Assembly: GCF_001436225.1 (NCBI RefSeq)
Contig: NZ_AYYO01000022.1
Span: 1-64,000 of the forward strand
Direction: 5' to 3'
DNA length: 64,000 nucleotides
From: Lacticaseibacillus sharpeae JCM 1186 = DSM 20505
GTDB lineage: Bacteria > Bacillota > Bacilli > Lactobacillales > Lactobacillaceae
The notes beneath the pieces were generated by a model. That model saw nothing but the letters and a program-made list of their open reading frames with translations, had not been told where the DNA came from and did no database searches. The position numbers and the translations under genes are program-made. This document shows, piece after piece, positions 8,975 through 17,544 of the stretch. Within the stretch, counting starts at the first letter, position 1. The number at the start of each line of letters is the position of its first letter.

Positions 8975-9337
8975 ATGTTTGAGGTTGATTTCTATGCGGA
9001 CAGTCACGGTGATTGCGAACTGGTTGACTATATTCGTCATCTAGATTCAAGTAAACAGCTGGACGATGTGCGCGTTTTGGGAAAAATTGTTTATCAGATC
9101 AACATGTTGCGGAACCTTGGACCGGCGATACATATGCCCCAGGCAAGACATCTTCGCGGTTATGCTGAACCGATTAGTGAATTGCGACCCATGCCAGAAC
9201 GTATTTTTTATGCGCCTTGGGATGGTAGCCGATATGTATTGCTAAGCCACTACACTAAGAAGAAAAATACAACTGATGTACGCGAGGTGGAGCGTGCATT
9301 GCGAATGTTAGGTGACTGGCGTAAAAGAATGGAGTGA
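8975..9337 (+). CDS. higB: Type II toxin, HigB/RelE family (phage Gp49-like)
   Basis: Protein of 120 residues resembling the Gp49/HigB toxins, mRNA interferases of the RelE fold. Visible family features are the ELRPMPERIFYAPWDGSRYVLL beta core (split here as ELRPMPERIF and YVLLSHYTKKK) and the terminal helix EVERALRMLGDW. The order toxin first, antitoxin second is typical of higBA. The ribosome binding site GGAGGG lies at a good distance. The antitoxin starts 5 bases after the stop, so translation is probably coupled. The sequence is AT-richer than its neighbours, suggesting horizontal arrival. Confidence 0.88.
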   Translation: MFEVDFYADSHGDCELVDYIRHLDSSKQLDDVRVLGKIVYQINMLRNLGPAIHMPQARHLRGYAEPISELRPMPERIFYAPWDGSRYVLLSHYTKKKNTTDVREVERALRMLGDWRKRME

Positions 9338-9342
9338 TATAA

Positions 9343-9642
9343 ATGCCAACTTGGATAGAGATTGAAAAAGGGTTAAAGTCAATTTCCGACGAGGATAAAT
9401 CGATTATTGATACACTTGCGTTTCTGGTATCAGTTAGAGTTCGCAATGGTTTGACCCAGCAAGAATTGGCGCAAAGAACGGGTATGAAACAATCACAAAT
9501 TGCACGGCTTGAGCGATTGGACAGTGTGCCGACATTTAACACGATTAACCGTTATGCAAACGGATTAGGGTATGTGCTGAAGATGACGGCGGTACCGCTA
9601 GCTGAAGCGAATAGTAAGGCGGATGCCGCGGTTCCGGAATAG
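9343..9642 (+). CDS. higA: Type II antitoxin, HigA family (Xre HTH)
   Basis: Protein of 99 residues with an Xre helix-turn-helix at about residues 38-65 (segment GLTQQELAQRTGMKQSQIAR) followed by a short C-terminal segment with ANGLGYVLKM, as usual in HigA antitoxins. It should neutralise the upstream toxin by direct binding and repress the operon through the palindrome at 8920-8943. Confidence 0.88.
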   Translation: MPTWIEIEKGLKSISDEDKSIIDTLAFLVSVRVRNGLTQQELAQRTGMKQSQIARLERLDSVPTFNTINRYANGLGYVLKMTAVPLAEANSKADAAVPE

Positions 9643-9866
9643 CGCTATACGGTGGGTATGTCGCTGTAGATCAAAAAAATGCAATCCATCTCCGCCTTAT
9701 TGAACACCAGCCAGCCCCAAGTCAACCACTTCTGCGACAACCCGGCCAAATTGCCGCAATTTGACCAATTTTGATTAAAATCTCCTTATTTTTGCGTCGA
9801 CATTCAGGAAGCGACCTACAATATAGATGTAAACAGTAATCACCAATTTTAGGAGGTATATCAATT

Positions 9867-10088
9867 ATGGCTGAAGTAGATGTAGAAAAGACAGCAACCC
9901 TTGATGAACCAATGAACGCGGTGTTTGACTGGAGCGACTCGGAAACCCCAGTTCGCGACGCATTGTGGGACTACTACATGGAGAAGAACTCCAAGGACAC
10001 CGACAAGACCGTTGTGGACATGAAGCCAACACTGGACATGTCTGACGATGAAGTCAAGGCATTGGCCGAGAAGTTGCTTAAGAAGTAA
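9867..10088 (+). CDS. Small acidic protein of unknown function
   Basis: Protein of 73 residues, strongly acidic in the middle and lysine-rich at the end, with no signal peptide or membrane segment. It has a near-perfect ribosome binding site (AGGAGG, 9852-9857) and its own terminator, so it looks like a real, well-translated single gene. I do not recognise the family. The segment [16 protein letters not shown] is likely a C-terminal helix. Confidence 0.75.
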   Translation: MAEVDVEKTATLDEPMNAVFDWSDSETPVRDALWDYYMEKNSKDTDKTVVDMKPTLDMSDDEVKALAEKLLKK

Positions 10089-10100
10089 GACCAAAAAAAT

Positions 10101-10135
10101 GGACGCTGCGCAGAGATGCGGGGCGTCTATTTTTG
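10101..10135 (+). terminator. Terminator after the small acidic protein gene
   Basis: Imperfect 11-bp stem GACGCTGCGCA / TGCGGGGCGTC followed by TATTTTTG. Confidence 0.7.
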
Positions 10136-10146
10136 TCGACTCTTGC

Positions 10147-11298
10147 TTAATGCCGATGAATATTAGTGATAATCCGAACTGGGATAAGGGTAGCGATGCA
10201 GATTATAATCCATAAACTAAGATGTAATAACGATTGCCAGTAGCCAGTATTGGCAAAAATTCCGCTAGTCAAAATGACGTCACTTGGATTTTGCATTGCT
10301 GATGGTAAATATTGTAATAAGCGAGTTGGGGCTAAGTCGAGCAGTCCAAGTTGGTTAGCAAATGTTATTAGTAATAGTACACTTGTAATAATCAATGAAT
10401 TGCGCACCAATAGGGAGAGTATTGTGGCGAATAGGAAAAATAATATCAGCCAGACAATTATCAGCAGAATGTATTTAACTAGGTAATCACGCATCGGCAT
10501 AATTAGCGTTCCTGACGAATTTGTACGGATGATTGGAAATAACCAGGTGCCGAGGTGCCGATGGAAAACGAGCATTAGAACGACACAAGCAGCCATAATT
10601 CCTGCACCAACTGCTATTAACAGTGTGCCCACGATTGTTAGCCCGTTAATTATTGTTTGATTGGTAAAAGTAACTGGCGATGTTTGAAGCAGATTAATTG
10701 TACCCGCGTGGAGTTCGTTGGTTACCGTATGTGAGATGAACAAAATGCAGAAAAAAATAATCAGCAAGAAGATTATCTGATACGAAACGGTTGCTGGAAT
10801 GGACGGCCGTGCCCCCAGCGCACTTATGACTACTGGTAGAACGTCGCTTGCCTGATTGGATGCATTGACGTTTAACTGATGCTTAATTACGTAACGGCAG
10901 AAAATTGCTGCATTTGATGCTGGAATAGTGAAATCTGGAAAACCAAGCATAAAGATGTTGGGTGATTTATTCAGTGTTGATAGGACAATTTTGTTTGTTG
11001 CTAAGTAATCATCTTGTTCAACGGCCTTAATTATTTGGCTGAACACAGTTGTTGATTGATTGCTTAGACTGAGTGCTTCGGGATTAGTGTTTTGGTGATT
11101 ACGTTCTATTTGCCTGCGTGCTGCACTTATTTGCAGTGCCTGTTGATCTGCACGACTGGTGCCATAATTTCCGATACCCATGGTTGTGTTGAAGCTCTGA
11201 CCACCAGCAATGGTAATGGATACTAGTGTGCTCAAAAAAACGAGGGTTAGCATTAATCTATTGAGGCTGACTAGTTTAAGTCTGAATAAACTGAGCAT
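10147..11298 (-). CDS. ABC-2 type permease-like membrane protein (orphan)
   Basis: Protein of about 383 residues: one N-terminal membrane segment, a large extracytoplasmic region (about residues 30-165), then about five hydrophobic segments. The layout resembles ABC-2 permeases with NatB/YhgE-like extracellular domains. There is no ATPase gene next to it, so the partner must be elsewhere or the gene is a remnant. The frame extends to ATG 11310, but ATG 11298 follows GGAG at 6 bases and is preferred. The gene is much richer in A+T than most of the window. Bacteriocin immunity or export is possible but not shown. Confidence 0.7.
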   Translation of the reverse strand: MLSLFRLKLVSLNRLMLTLVFLSTLVSITIAGGQSFNTTMGIGNYGTSRADQQALQISAARRQIERNHQNTNPEALSLSNQSTTVFSQIIKAVEQDDYLATNKIVLSTLNKSPNIFMLGFPDFTIPASNAAIFCRYVIKHQLNVNASNQASDVLPVVISALGARPSIPATVSYQIIFLLIIFFCILFISHTVTNELHAGTINLLQTSPVTFTNQTIINGLTIVGTLLIAVGAGIMAACVVLMLVFHRHLGTWLFPIIRTNSSGTLIMPMRDYLVKYILLIIVWLILFFLFATILSLLVRNSLIITSVLLLITFANQLGLLDLAPTRLLQYLPSAMQNPSDVILTSGIFANTGYWQSLLHLSLWIIICIATLIPVRIITNIHRH

Positions 11299-11383
11299 GG
11301 TGTTCTCCATAATGTATTTTAACGAATGCCATGTGAATGAAGATGGCTGAGATTGCCCCTACTATAGCGCATTTGGGTTAAAT

Positions 11384-11412
11384 AAAAAAGCATTCTCAAA
11401 AACAGAATGCTT
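11384..11412 (-). terminator. Terminator for the small secreted protein gene
   Basis: Read on the minus strand, an 8-bp stem AGCATTCT / AGAATGCT is followed by a run of six T. Confidence 0.7.
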
Positions 11413-11428
11413 TCAATGCTAACACTTA

Positions 11429-11758
11429 TTAATCGATATATGACTTACCTGTAATTGTGCGCCCGTCAACTTCGTATTCAAAGTAGAAACCACCTAAATA
11501 TGGTACCGGATCACCATTATTTAACGCCTTAACGGATGTGGTGTAGTTAATATCTTCGTAGAACACGGTACCAGTATGTGAAATTGCCATGCGTAAGTGT
11601 GCTTGTGCGGCAAGCACACTGGATGCGTTCTTATCAGTGCTCGTGGATTTAGAAATACTTACGACGTTTGATTCGGAATCACTTGCGTTTACCGCAGATG
11701 GAGCGGTAACAATCATAATTGAGAGTGCTGCAAGTATTCCGCCAATAATGTGTTTCAT
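11429..11758 (-). CDS. Small secreted protein of unknown function
   Basis: Protein of 109 residues with a clear signal peptide (basic start, hydrophobic core, cleavage probably after VNA at about residue 25), a Ser/Asn-rich stretch and a C-terminal part with alternating aromatic residues that is probably beta-rich (GGFYFEYEVDGRTITGKSYID ends the protein). Mature size would be about 84 residues. No cysteines. AT-rich like the adjoining permease, so the two may have arrived together. No family recognised. Confidence 0.65.
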   Translation of the reverse strand: MKHIIGGILAALSIMIVTAPSAVNASDSESNVVSISKSTSTDKNASSVLAAQAHLRMAISHTGTVFYEDINYTTSVKALNNGDPVPYLGGFYFEYEVDGRTITGKSYID

Positions 11759-11861
11759 AGTTGTATCCTCTCTTTCTTCTGATCAAAGGTAAAAACCAAC
11801 AGATTACTACCAGGATAAAAATTATCCGTAACCATAGTTTAGCATACAAAGCGTTTTTTTT

Positions 11862-11875
11862 AGCAAGCGCTTACT
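11862..11875. promoter_or_regulatory. Possible cre-like site
   Basis: AGCAAGCGCTTACT carries the AAGCG-CTT core of catabolite-responsive elements but misses three consensus positions. It lies about 105 bases upstream of the small secreted protein gene. Confidence 0.3.
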
Positions 11876-11920
11876 AGAAAATAATCATACACATTATAAG
11901 GTTACCAGGCCTAACTAGAA

Positions 11921-12826
11921 CTAGTAGTAGTCCTTAAACGCCATGATTTCCATGCCCCGCCGCTGCAGTTCCGCAGTGAGTCCCGGCATGCGCTGCAAAT
12001 ACGCGCTAATGTTCATCTCCTGCAGTGCCGTCTGCGGCAGGTGGGTCAGCAACCTCGCCGTGGCCCCCAGCTCAGCCTCGGTCCAATATTTATGCGCGTG
12101 GCAGCCGGTTAGTGCGTGCCGGCGGTTGTCCACGAGCGCATCGGCATACGCGCCATCAAGCAGCCGCCAGCCGCTAAGCATTTGGTCGGTTGCCGCATAG
12201 ACCGTTTCTTGGTCAGGCAAGGCTGCCACTAGCTGCTTAAAGTACGTGCGGGTCCACACTTCATTGCGCGCCGTTAGCGGCAGTGCGTTCCACCGGCGCA
12301 TGACCGTTTTGGCACTGGCAATGTCGCCCTTGAACAGATAATCGTGAATGCTGATGTGACACCAAGCAAATGCCACTTTGAGGTAGTCTGGATCGCGGGT
12401 GAACTGTTGCATTTTTTGCCAGAGGTGTTCGTGCCGGCCGACTGGCATTAGGGGTAGTAGCGTGTTGATTTGACTAAGCGTCATGGTGCTGCCGGTCAAG
12501 ATAAAGTGGTCGATGGCGCGTTCCTCTGCGTCCGTTAACGGCCAGTCTGCCCATTGGGTGACTTTTGCGAGCGCGCGGTTGAGGACGGACGGTGGCGTGT
12601 CCTGGCGGTTTTCGGCCGCTAGCGGTGGCAGGAGCGCCTGCAAGTCGTTCATGGTGATGTGGAGCCGCTGTAGCACCGTCAGCAAGATGCCAGCCTTGAT
12701 GTCGCTGGCGCCCTGTTCGAGCCGAATCACCTGCCGCGGACTGAGCAGCCCCTGGTAGAGCTTTGCCTGCGTGATGTCCTGAGCTTCCCGCAAGTTGCGG
12801 AGTACTGGCCCAATTTCGTATGCCAT
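11921..12826 (-). CDS. Rgg/GadR/MutR-type transcriptional regulator
   Basis: Protein of 301 residues with an N-terminal Xre-like HTH (about residues 7-60; segment LSPRQVIRLEQGASDIKAG) and an alpha-helical C-terminal region of about 220 residues, the architecture of Rgg-type regulators, which often respond to short peptides. The frame extends to GTG 12835, but ATG 12826 lies 8 bases after GAAGG and gives the usual short N-terminus. It is divergent from an ABC exporter 57 bases away, which is the most likely target. I see no small peptide pheromone gene in the gap. Confidence 0.8.
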   Translation of the reverse strand: MAYEIGPVLRNLREAQDITQAKLYQGLLSPRQVIRLEQGASDIKAGILLTVLQRLHITMNDLQALLPPLAAENRQDTPPSVLNRALAKVTQWADWPLTDAEERAIDHFILTGSTMTLSQINTLLPLMPVGRHEHLWQKMQQFTRDPDYLKVAFAWCHISIHDYLFKGDIASAKTVMRRWNALPLTARNEVWTRTYFKQLVAALPDQETVYAATDQMLSGWRLLDGAYADALVDNRRHALTGCHAHKYWTEAELGATARLLTHLPQTALQEMNISAYLQRMPGLTAELQRRGMEIMAFKDYY

Positions 12827-12883
12827 TAATGTCACCTTCCCGTTTGCAGTTCATTATAGCCGCTAAACTGAGGACATTAAAGG

Positions 12884-14467
12884 ATGGTGATTGATATGAA
12901 AATTAATTTGCAGTGGCTTTGGCGGCACGTACCGCGGTTTGAACTTGTGCTCTTGGCACTATTCGCGTTTCCCGGCAGCTTTGAACAGGTGGCCAACGGG
13001 TGGACGTTCGGGCAGATTCCCGCAATGGTGGCCGCGCAGGCGCGTGAGCGGTGGCGGTTTGTGCTCATCGCGGTTGGATTGTACGTGGGTACATATGTCT
13101 TTTCGTTTGGCTTCCAGTTCCTGATGCAAGACGTGATTCGGCGAGCGAATATCGCGCTCAAGAGTACCATGTTGCGGGGCAGTTTTGCATCCGGGGAAGA
13201 TCAGAACGTCGGGCTGAACCGGATGACTGGGGATGCGGTGAAGATTCAGGACCAGTACTTCAACGTCATTGCGGCGATTATCACTGCGGCGTGCACCGCG
13301 ATTGCGTGCGCGTGGTTGGTGTTTACCAGCAACTGGCAGTTGGGGCTCATCAAGATTGCCTTCTCCTTCCTGGCGATGCTACCCATGGCGTTCGGGGCCA
13401 AGTTCATGGCGCGGCTCGGGCAGCGGTGGAGCAGTGCCAACGCGCAAACGGTGAGTGCCGCTAAGGACTGGCTGGCCGGACGGGTGGACGTGATTCAGTA
13501 CCGGGCCCAGGATACGTTCTTCAGCCGTGTCTTCGGTGCATTGAAGGTGAGCGAGAAGCGGCAGCAGCAACAGAGCAACGGCCAACTGCTCATGTGGACC
13601 ATCAGCGCGCTGTTTGCGGTGATTTCGTTCTTCGTGCCGCTGGTGCTGGGCTTCTGGTTCCTGCAACACGGACTGTTTGCTGTGACCGCCAGCAATTTGA
13701 TTGTCATCATGATGACCGGCGATAGCATTTCGTACAACGTGCGCGCGGTTGTTCAGTACTGGAGCCAGATTGCTGGCACCCGCGAATTGCGGCAGCTGCC
13801 TGAGGTTCCTGATCTGAGGGTGGCCAGCACTGATCTGCAGGATAGTAGTGTTGCGCTGAACCAGGTTGCGCTAAGTTTTGGCGACCAAACAATCTTGCGG
13901 CCAACGACACTGCGGTTAGCTGGTGGGAGCAAGTCCCTCATTTCCGGGCCTTCGGGGAGCGGCAAATCCTCGCTGCTGAGTCTCCTGTCTGGCTGGCGGC
14001 AACCAACCGCGGGCCAGGTTCAGGTCGGTGCGCAACCAGCCACGCCAACTAGTGTCACCTACATCACGCAGCAGCCGTGGCTGTTTCACGGCACAGTGCG
14101 CGACAACCTCACGCTAGGCCAGGACTTCACGGATGCCCAGCTGCAGTCGGTGCTAGCTGACGTAGGGCTCGATGATGAACTTGGCGCTGACCCGCTCACG
14201 CGCATGGTTGACCCGCAGCAAAATGAGCTGTCTGGTGGGCAGCTGCAACGCCTGATGATTGCCCGCGGGCTATTACGTAAGCGGCCGGTGCTGCTGCTGG
14301 ATGAAATCACGGCGGGGCTAGATGACGCCAACGCTGCTAGCATTCGCGATTTGCTCTACCACCTGCCGAACACGGTGGTGGAGGTGGCGCACCACTATGA
14401 CCCGCAGCAGCTGGCGGCGTGTCACGTGCAGCATTTGCAATTAACCGCGGACCACACTTTAGCCTAA
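12884..14467 (+). CDS. ABC transporter, fused membrane and ATPase domains (half transporter)
   Basis: Protein of 527 residues. Membrane domain about 1-310 with six hydrophobic segments; ATPase domain about 325-527 with Walker A GPSGSGKSS (355-363), signature LSGGQLQRL, Walker B VLLLDEI and the switch His in VEVAHHYD. It should form a homodimeric exporter. Substrate unknown; the divergent Rgg gene suggests a peptide or a peptide-regulated role. The nucleotide-binding domain is short, around 200 residues. Start ATG 12884 has GAGGA 9 bases before; ATG 12896 is an alternative. Confidence 0.85.
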   Translation: MVIDMKINLQWLWRHVPRFELVLLALFAFPGSFEQVANGWTFGQIPAMVAAQARERWRFVLIAVGLYVGTYVFSFGFQFLMQDVIRRANIALKSTMLRGSFASGEDQNVGLNRMTGDAVKIQDQYFNVIAAIITAACTAIACAWLVFTSNWQLGLIKIAFSFLAMLPMAFGAKFMARLGQRWSSANAQTVSAAKDWLAGRVDVIQYRAQDTFFSRVFGALKVSEKRQQQQSNGQLLMWTISALFAVISFFVPLVLGFWFLQHGLFAVTASNLIVIMMTGDSISYNVRAVVQYWSQIAGTRELRQLPEVPDLRVASTDLQDSSVALNQVALSFGDQTILRPTTLRLAGGSKSLISGPSGSGKSSLLSLLSGWRQPTAGQVQVGAQPATPTSVTYITQQPWLFHGTVRDNLTLGQDFTDAQLQSVLADVGLDDELGADPLTRMVDPQQNELSGGQLQRLMIARGLLRKRPVLLLDEITAGLDDANAASIRDLLYHLPNTVVEVAHHYDPQQLAACHVQHLQLTADHTLA

Positions 14468-14480
14468 CCATAGTCTGTGA

Positions 14481-14524
14481 AACATTCGTCGTGCACTTAT
14501 CCACATGTGCATGACGAATGTTTT
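14481..14524 (+). terminator. Terminator after the ABC exporter, with a DnaA-box-like loop
   Basis: Stem AACATTCGTC (481-490 of this kb) with GACGAATGTT, extended inward by six more pairs, then TTTT. The apical loop is TTATCCACAT, which includes the perfect DnaA-box consensus TTATCCACA (14497-14505). Confidence 0.75.
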
Positions 14525-14575
14525 GTGTTTGCAGAATTTTGTCCCCAAACAAGTCAGTTCGGTCTTAGGTCTGAT

Positions 14576-14598
14576 TACATCCCATACTCTGCAATGTA
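14576..14598. promoter_or_regulatory. Dyad in front of the padR gene
   Basis: TACAT (14576-14580) and ATGTA (14594-14598) form an inverted repeat with a 13-base spacer, directly upstream of padR and next to a TATAGTAT segment. PadR proteins bind ATGTA/TACAT half sites, so this may be an autoregulatory operator; the half-site order is the reverse of the classical one. Confidence 0.35.
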
Positions 14599-14628
14599 TA
14601 GTATCAAGTGTAGAAAGGTGGTGGCACT

Positions 14629-14985
14629 GTGGACACGCAATTGAAGAAGGGACTTATTGAGTACACGGTGCTGGCCGCCTTGAGTAAGGGTGACTCGTAC
14701 GGGTACCAGATCATCAAGGACATTGGGCCGCTGATTGACCTAACCGAGTCGACGTTGTACCCGATTCTGAAGCGGTTCGAGAGTGACAATCGGGTGACAA
14801 CCTATACTAAGGTGCATAACGGGCGGCAGCGTAAGTATTATCACTTAACGACGCGCGGACTCGCCAGCATTCACCGCTTCTTGGCGGAATGGCCAGAGGT
14901 AGTGGCGGTGCACGGATACATTCGGCAGGCGGCAAAGGACTATGTGGATAAGATTGAGCGGGGCGATGAAGATGGACAAGAATGA
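14629..14985 (+). CDS. PadR family transcriptional regulator
   Basis: Protein of 118 residues with the PadR winged helix: YTVLAALSKGDSYGYQII (about 12-29), LTESTLYPILKRFE (about 38-51) and the wing ending YYHLTTRG. Start is GTG 14629, with AGGTGG upstream. The gene overlaps the DUF1700 gene by 14 bases, and this pairing is common in Firmicutes, where PadR controls an envelope-stress type operon. Confidence 0.9.
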   Translation: MDTQLKKGLIEYTVLAALSKGDSYGYQIIKDIGPLIDLTESTLYPILKRFESDNRVTTYTKVHNGRQRKYYHLTTRGLASIHRFLAEWPEVVAVHGYIRQAAKDYVDKIERGDEDGQE

Positions 14986-15646
14986 CTTTATGTTAAAGCT
15001 CCGGGCGGGGCTGACCGGCAACGTGACGCCGGCCGAAGTGGAGCGGTTGCTAAGTTACTACGCGGAGATGATTGCGGACCTCATGGAAGACGGCGTCAGC
15101 GAGCAAGAAGCGGTAGCCAAGATGGGCGATCCCAACGCGATTGTGTTCGAGGCGGTAGATAATGCACATGTGGACAAAGCCGCGCAGAACGCAAACGACG
15201 CTTATGCACAGGAACAAACCGCGGCGCACGAGCAGCGGAGCGAGTGGGTACCGCCGGCATATTTGCGCAAGGCACACCGTACCAACTGGGCGCTGATTAT
15301 TCTGCTCATTGTGACCGCGCCGCTATGGGGCAGCATCGGCTTTGGCATTCTGGCTGTGCTCTTTAGCATTGACATTGCGATTTGGTGCATCCCGTTTGCC
15401 GGTGGTTGCCTTGCCGGCGGGCTTGGGATTGGCTGGTTGATGACATTGTTCGCTAGTCCGTTAGCCATTTTGGGCGTTCCGTTCATCGGCATCACGCAAC
15501 TTGGCCTGGGGTTGGGCCTTATCGGGGCAGCCCTGCTTGCCGGATGGGTGACGTATAAGTTCAGTGCCGTCTTCCTGAAGGCACACATGGCGCTGGTCCA
15601 CTGGGCGCTTGCGAAGTTGAACCGCGGCAAGGAGGCCTGGTCATAA
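14972..15646 (+). CDS. DUF1700 (HAAS domain) membrane protein
   Basis: About 224 residues. The N-terminal 75 residues form the helical HAAS signalling domain (LLSYYAEMIADLMEDGVSEQ... and MGDP motif), followed by three or four membrane segments between about residues 95 and 205. ATG 14966 and ATG 14972 are both possible; the frame further upstream runs through padR and is less likely. Proteins of this group act with PadR regulators and DUF4097 proteins in the response to membrane perturbation; the exact role is not known. Confidence 0.85.
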   Translation: MDKNDFMLKLRAGLTGNVTPAEVERLLSYYAEMIADLMEDGVSEQEAVAKMGDPNAIVFEAVDNAHVDKAAQNANDAYAQEQTAAHEQRSEWVPPAYLRKAHRTNWALIILLIVTAPLWGSIGFGILAVLFSIDIAIWCIPFAGGCLAGGLGIGWLMTLFASPLAILGVPFIGITQLGLGLGLIGAALLAGWVTYKFSAVFLKAHMALVHWALAKLNRGKEAWS

Positions 15647-15798
15647 TGCAATTCTTGAAGAATATTTCGATTCCGAAAATCGCCGTTGCCCTGATGGTGG
15701 TCGGTGCCGTTATTGCGGTGCTCGGCTTCACCATGTCGGGGTTCAGCGTTCAGAGTTACCACGAGCACCCGAATGCGTGGTACTACATGAATAATTAA
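15646..15798 (+). CDS. Small single-pass membrane protein (50 aa)
   Basis: ATG 15646 overlaps the stop codon of the DUF1700 gene by one base, and AAGGAGG (15629-15635) provides a good ribosome binding site. The product has a short basic N-terminus, one hydrophobic segment (about residues 10-33, rich in Val/Ala/Gly) and an outward tail with SYHEHPNAWYYMNN. Being translationally coupled and directly followed by a terminator, it is a real last gene of the padR operon. No family recognised; it could be a small stress-sensing or modulating subunit. Confidence 0.75.
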   Translation: MQFLKNISIPKIAVALMVVGAVIAVLGFTMSGFSVQSYHEHPNAWYYMNN

Positions 15799-15811
15799 AT
15801 CCTGCAGACAC

Positions 15812-15848
15812 AAAGACGCCCCGGAACATTAGGTTCCGGGGCGTCTTT
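15812..15848. terminator. Strong bidirectional terminator
   Basis: Perfect 16-bp stem AAAGACGCCCCGGAAC / GTTCCGGGGCGTCTTT with loop ATTAG, between the converging padR operon and DUF4097 gene. Confidence 0.92.
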
Positions 15849-15852
15849 GCTG

Positions 15853-16536
15853 TTACTGCTGGGTGGTGATGGTGACCGGGCCGTTCGTGCTCTGGACGTC
15901 GAGCTGGGTCTCTTGCCCATCATCGTACGGCAGCTGGTCGGCGGCAAAACTGGCGCCGTTCAGTAAGAGCTGGCCGCTTTCGACCACAACGCGCAGGCCG
16001 GGTACCAAGACATTCGTCAGCTTGGTGGCGCCATTCTTCTTGGTGATAATCCCGTCGTTGATCTCCACGTCGCGGATGTTCGTGGTACCGTTCAGGTGAT
16101 TCAAGTCGATACTCTTGAGTGTGACGCTGGTGATGTTCAGCGTTCCGTTCAGCATGGTCGCCTCGATGCGGACCGGCCGGGGCACCGTAATCACGACGCG
16201 CGCAGACTGACCGCTCTCGACTGGGTGCTGCAGCGGGTCTAACTGGGTGATGGTCAGCTTGTGCCCGTTTCGGGTGCAGTTGAACTGGTCGACGGCGGTG
16301 TTGTTGATGCTGACTTCGAACACTGGGCCGGGCTGCACACTAAGCTCTGCGGAACTGACATTCCAGCCGAGTGTCGTGATGTTCGCGTCGAACTTCTGGG
16401 AAAACGAGGTGAGGTTGTCGGGCTTTTGGGCACTTGGTTGGTGCGGCCGCTTTTTCACGGCGCTTTTGACTCCCAGAATCGCGCCGATTGCCACCCCAAT
16501 CAGGACAACGATGATGATAATTATTGCAGTAGGCAA
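15853..16536 (-). CDS. DUF4097-type beta-strand repeat membrane protein
   Basis: Protein of 227 residues with one N-terminal membrane segment (about 3-25), a basic linker and a C-terminal beta-repeat region (about 100-227) with repeated segments such as LNGTLNITSVTLKSIDLNHL, matching the DUF4097 fold. The protein would be anchored with the beta solenoid outside. It starts with TTG 16536 behind GGGGG. It converges on the padR/DUF1700 operon; DUF1700 and DUF4097 often occur together, so the three belong to one envelope module although this gene is transcribed separately. Confidence 0.8.
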   Translation of the reverse strand: MPTAIIIIIVVLIGVAIGAILGVKSAVKKRPHQPSAQKPDNLTSFSQKFDANITTLGWNVSSAELSVQPGPVFEVSINNTAVDQFNCTRNGHKLTITQLDPLQHPVESGQSARVVITVPRPVRIEATMLNGTLNITSVTLKSIDLNHLNGTTNIRDVEINDGIITKKNGATKLTNVLVPGLRVVVESGQLLLNGASFAADQLPYDDGQETQLDVQSTNGPVTITTQQ

Positions 16537-16746
16537 ATGATGACCCCCATAGATAGGTGCTGAGAATGATTGCGTTAGTGATTTTAATTGAAAAATAGAA
16601 ACCGTTATCAGTTTAAGCTATCTTGGGTGGTTAGTAAATAGGCGGGCGATTTGGTTTGCACTATTCCACAGCAAATAAACCGCCATTTTTTGTTATTTTA
16701 AAAGCAGACACGGCGATTATTGATATTAAATTATGCGGCTGACCCG

Positions 16747-17544
16747 TTACTGGGCGCGGAACAGGCCGATTTCCTTCTTGATGTCGATGAAGCCGCCGTT
16801 TTTCTTCGCTTGCGCGGCAAAATATTGGTCTAATTCCTGCAGCAGATCGTCCGTGATGCCGCTTTGCATGTCGCGGGTCGAAGCAACGTATTCGACGATG
16901 GCGTGGGGGTCAGTGACGTGCAGTGAGTTCGGGTACGGCGTCTCGGTGACTTCCGCGAAATCGTGGCTGAGCAGTGCCTGCCCGTTTTGCAGGTTGAAGG
17001 GCAGGTTCTGCGCGAACGCAGTGGACGTGGGTTCGACCTGCCGAATGGCTTCGTGCAGGTAATGCTCCAGGCCATTTGTCCCGTTGGCGAGGGCGTACAG
17101 GGTGCCACCGGGCCGCAGCACGCGGCGCATCTCGGCGATGGCCTGCGGAATGTCCGCAATGTGGTGCAGCACGTGGTTGGCGATGACCACGTCGAAGCTG
17201 TTATCAGGGAACGGAATCTCTTGCACGTCGACTTGCACGACGCTGACTTGCTTGTTGCTGGCGAAGCGGGTCTGGGCCTTTTGCAAGATGCCGACTGCGA
17301 AATCAGACAGGGTCAGGGTTGCATCGAGTGGCAGCAGATCCAGGTGGTTCTGCCACAGGTCACCATTGCCGCAGCCGACTTCGAGAATCCGGCGGGCGTG
17401 GGCGACGCTAGCGTGCTCAAAGAACCAGTCACGTAAATCGTCGTGATTGGTGTTGTAACGCTGGTGGAAGTGCGCGCGGACCATCAGGTTGTGGTCGTCT
17501 GCGTACTGTTGCCGAACAGCGTCAGGGTTTATTATTTTGTCCAT
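16747..17544 (-). CDS. Class I SAM-dependent methyltransferase
   Basis: Protein of 265 residues with methyltransferase motif I ILEVGCGNGDLW (about 53-64), the acidic end of beta 2, motif SFDVVIANHVLHHI (post-II) and LRPGGTLYAL (motif III). It is of the UbiE/Methyltransf_11 type. The substrate cannot be read from sequence; the C-terminal third has no recognisable partner domain. ATG 17544 follows GAGG. Single-gene unit. Confidence 0.85.
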   Translation of the reverse strand: MDKIINPDAVRQQYADDHNLMVRAHFHQRYNTNHDDLRDWFFEHASVAHARRILEVGCGNGDLWQNHLDLLPLDATLTLSDFAVGILQKAQTRFASNKQVSVVQVDVQEIPFPDNSFDVVIANHVLHHIADIPQAIAEMRRVLRPGGTLYALANGTNGLEHYLHEAIRQVEPTSTAFAQNLPFNLQNGQALLSHDFAEVTETPYPNSLHVTDPHAIVEYVASTRDMQSGITDDLLQELDQYFAAQAKKNGGFIDIKKEIGLFRAQ

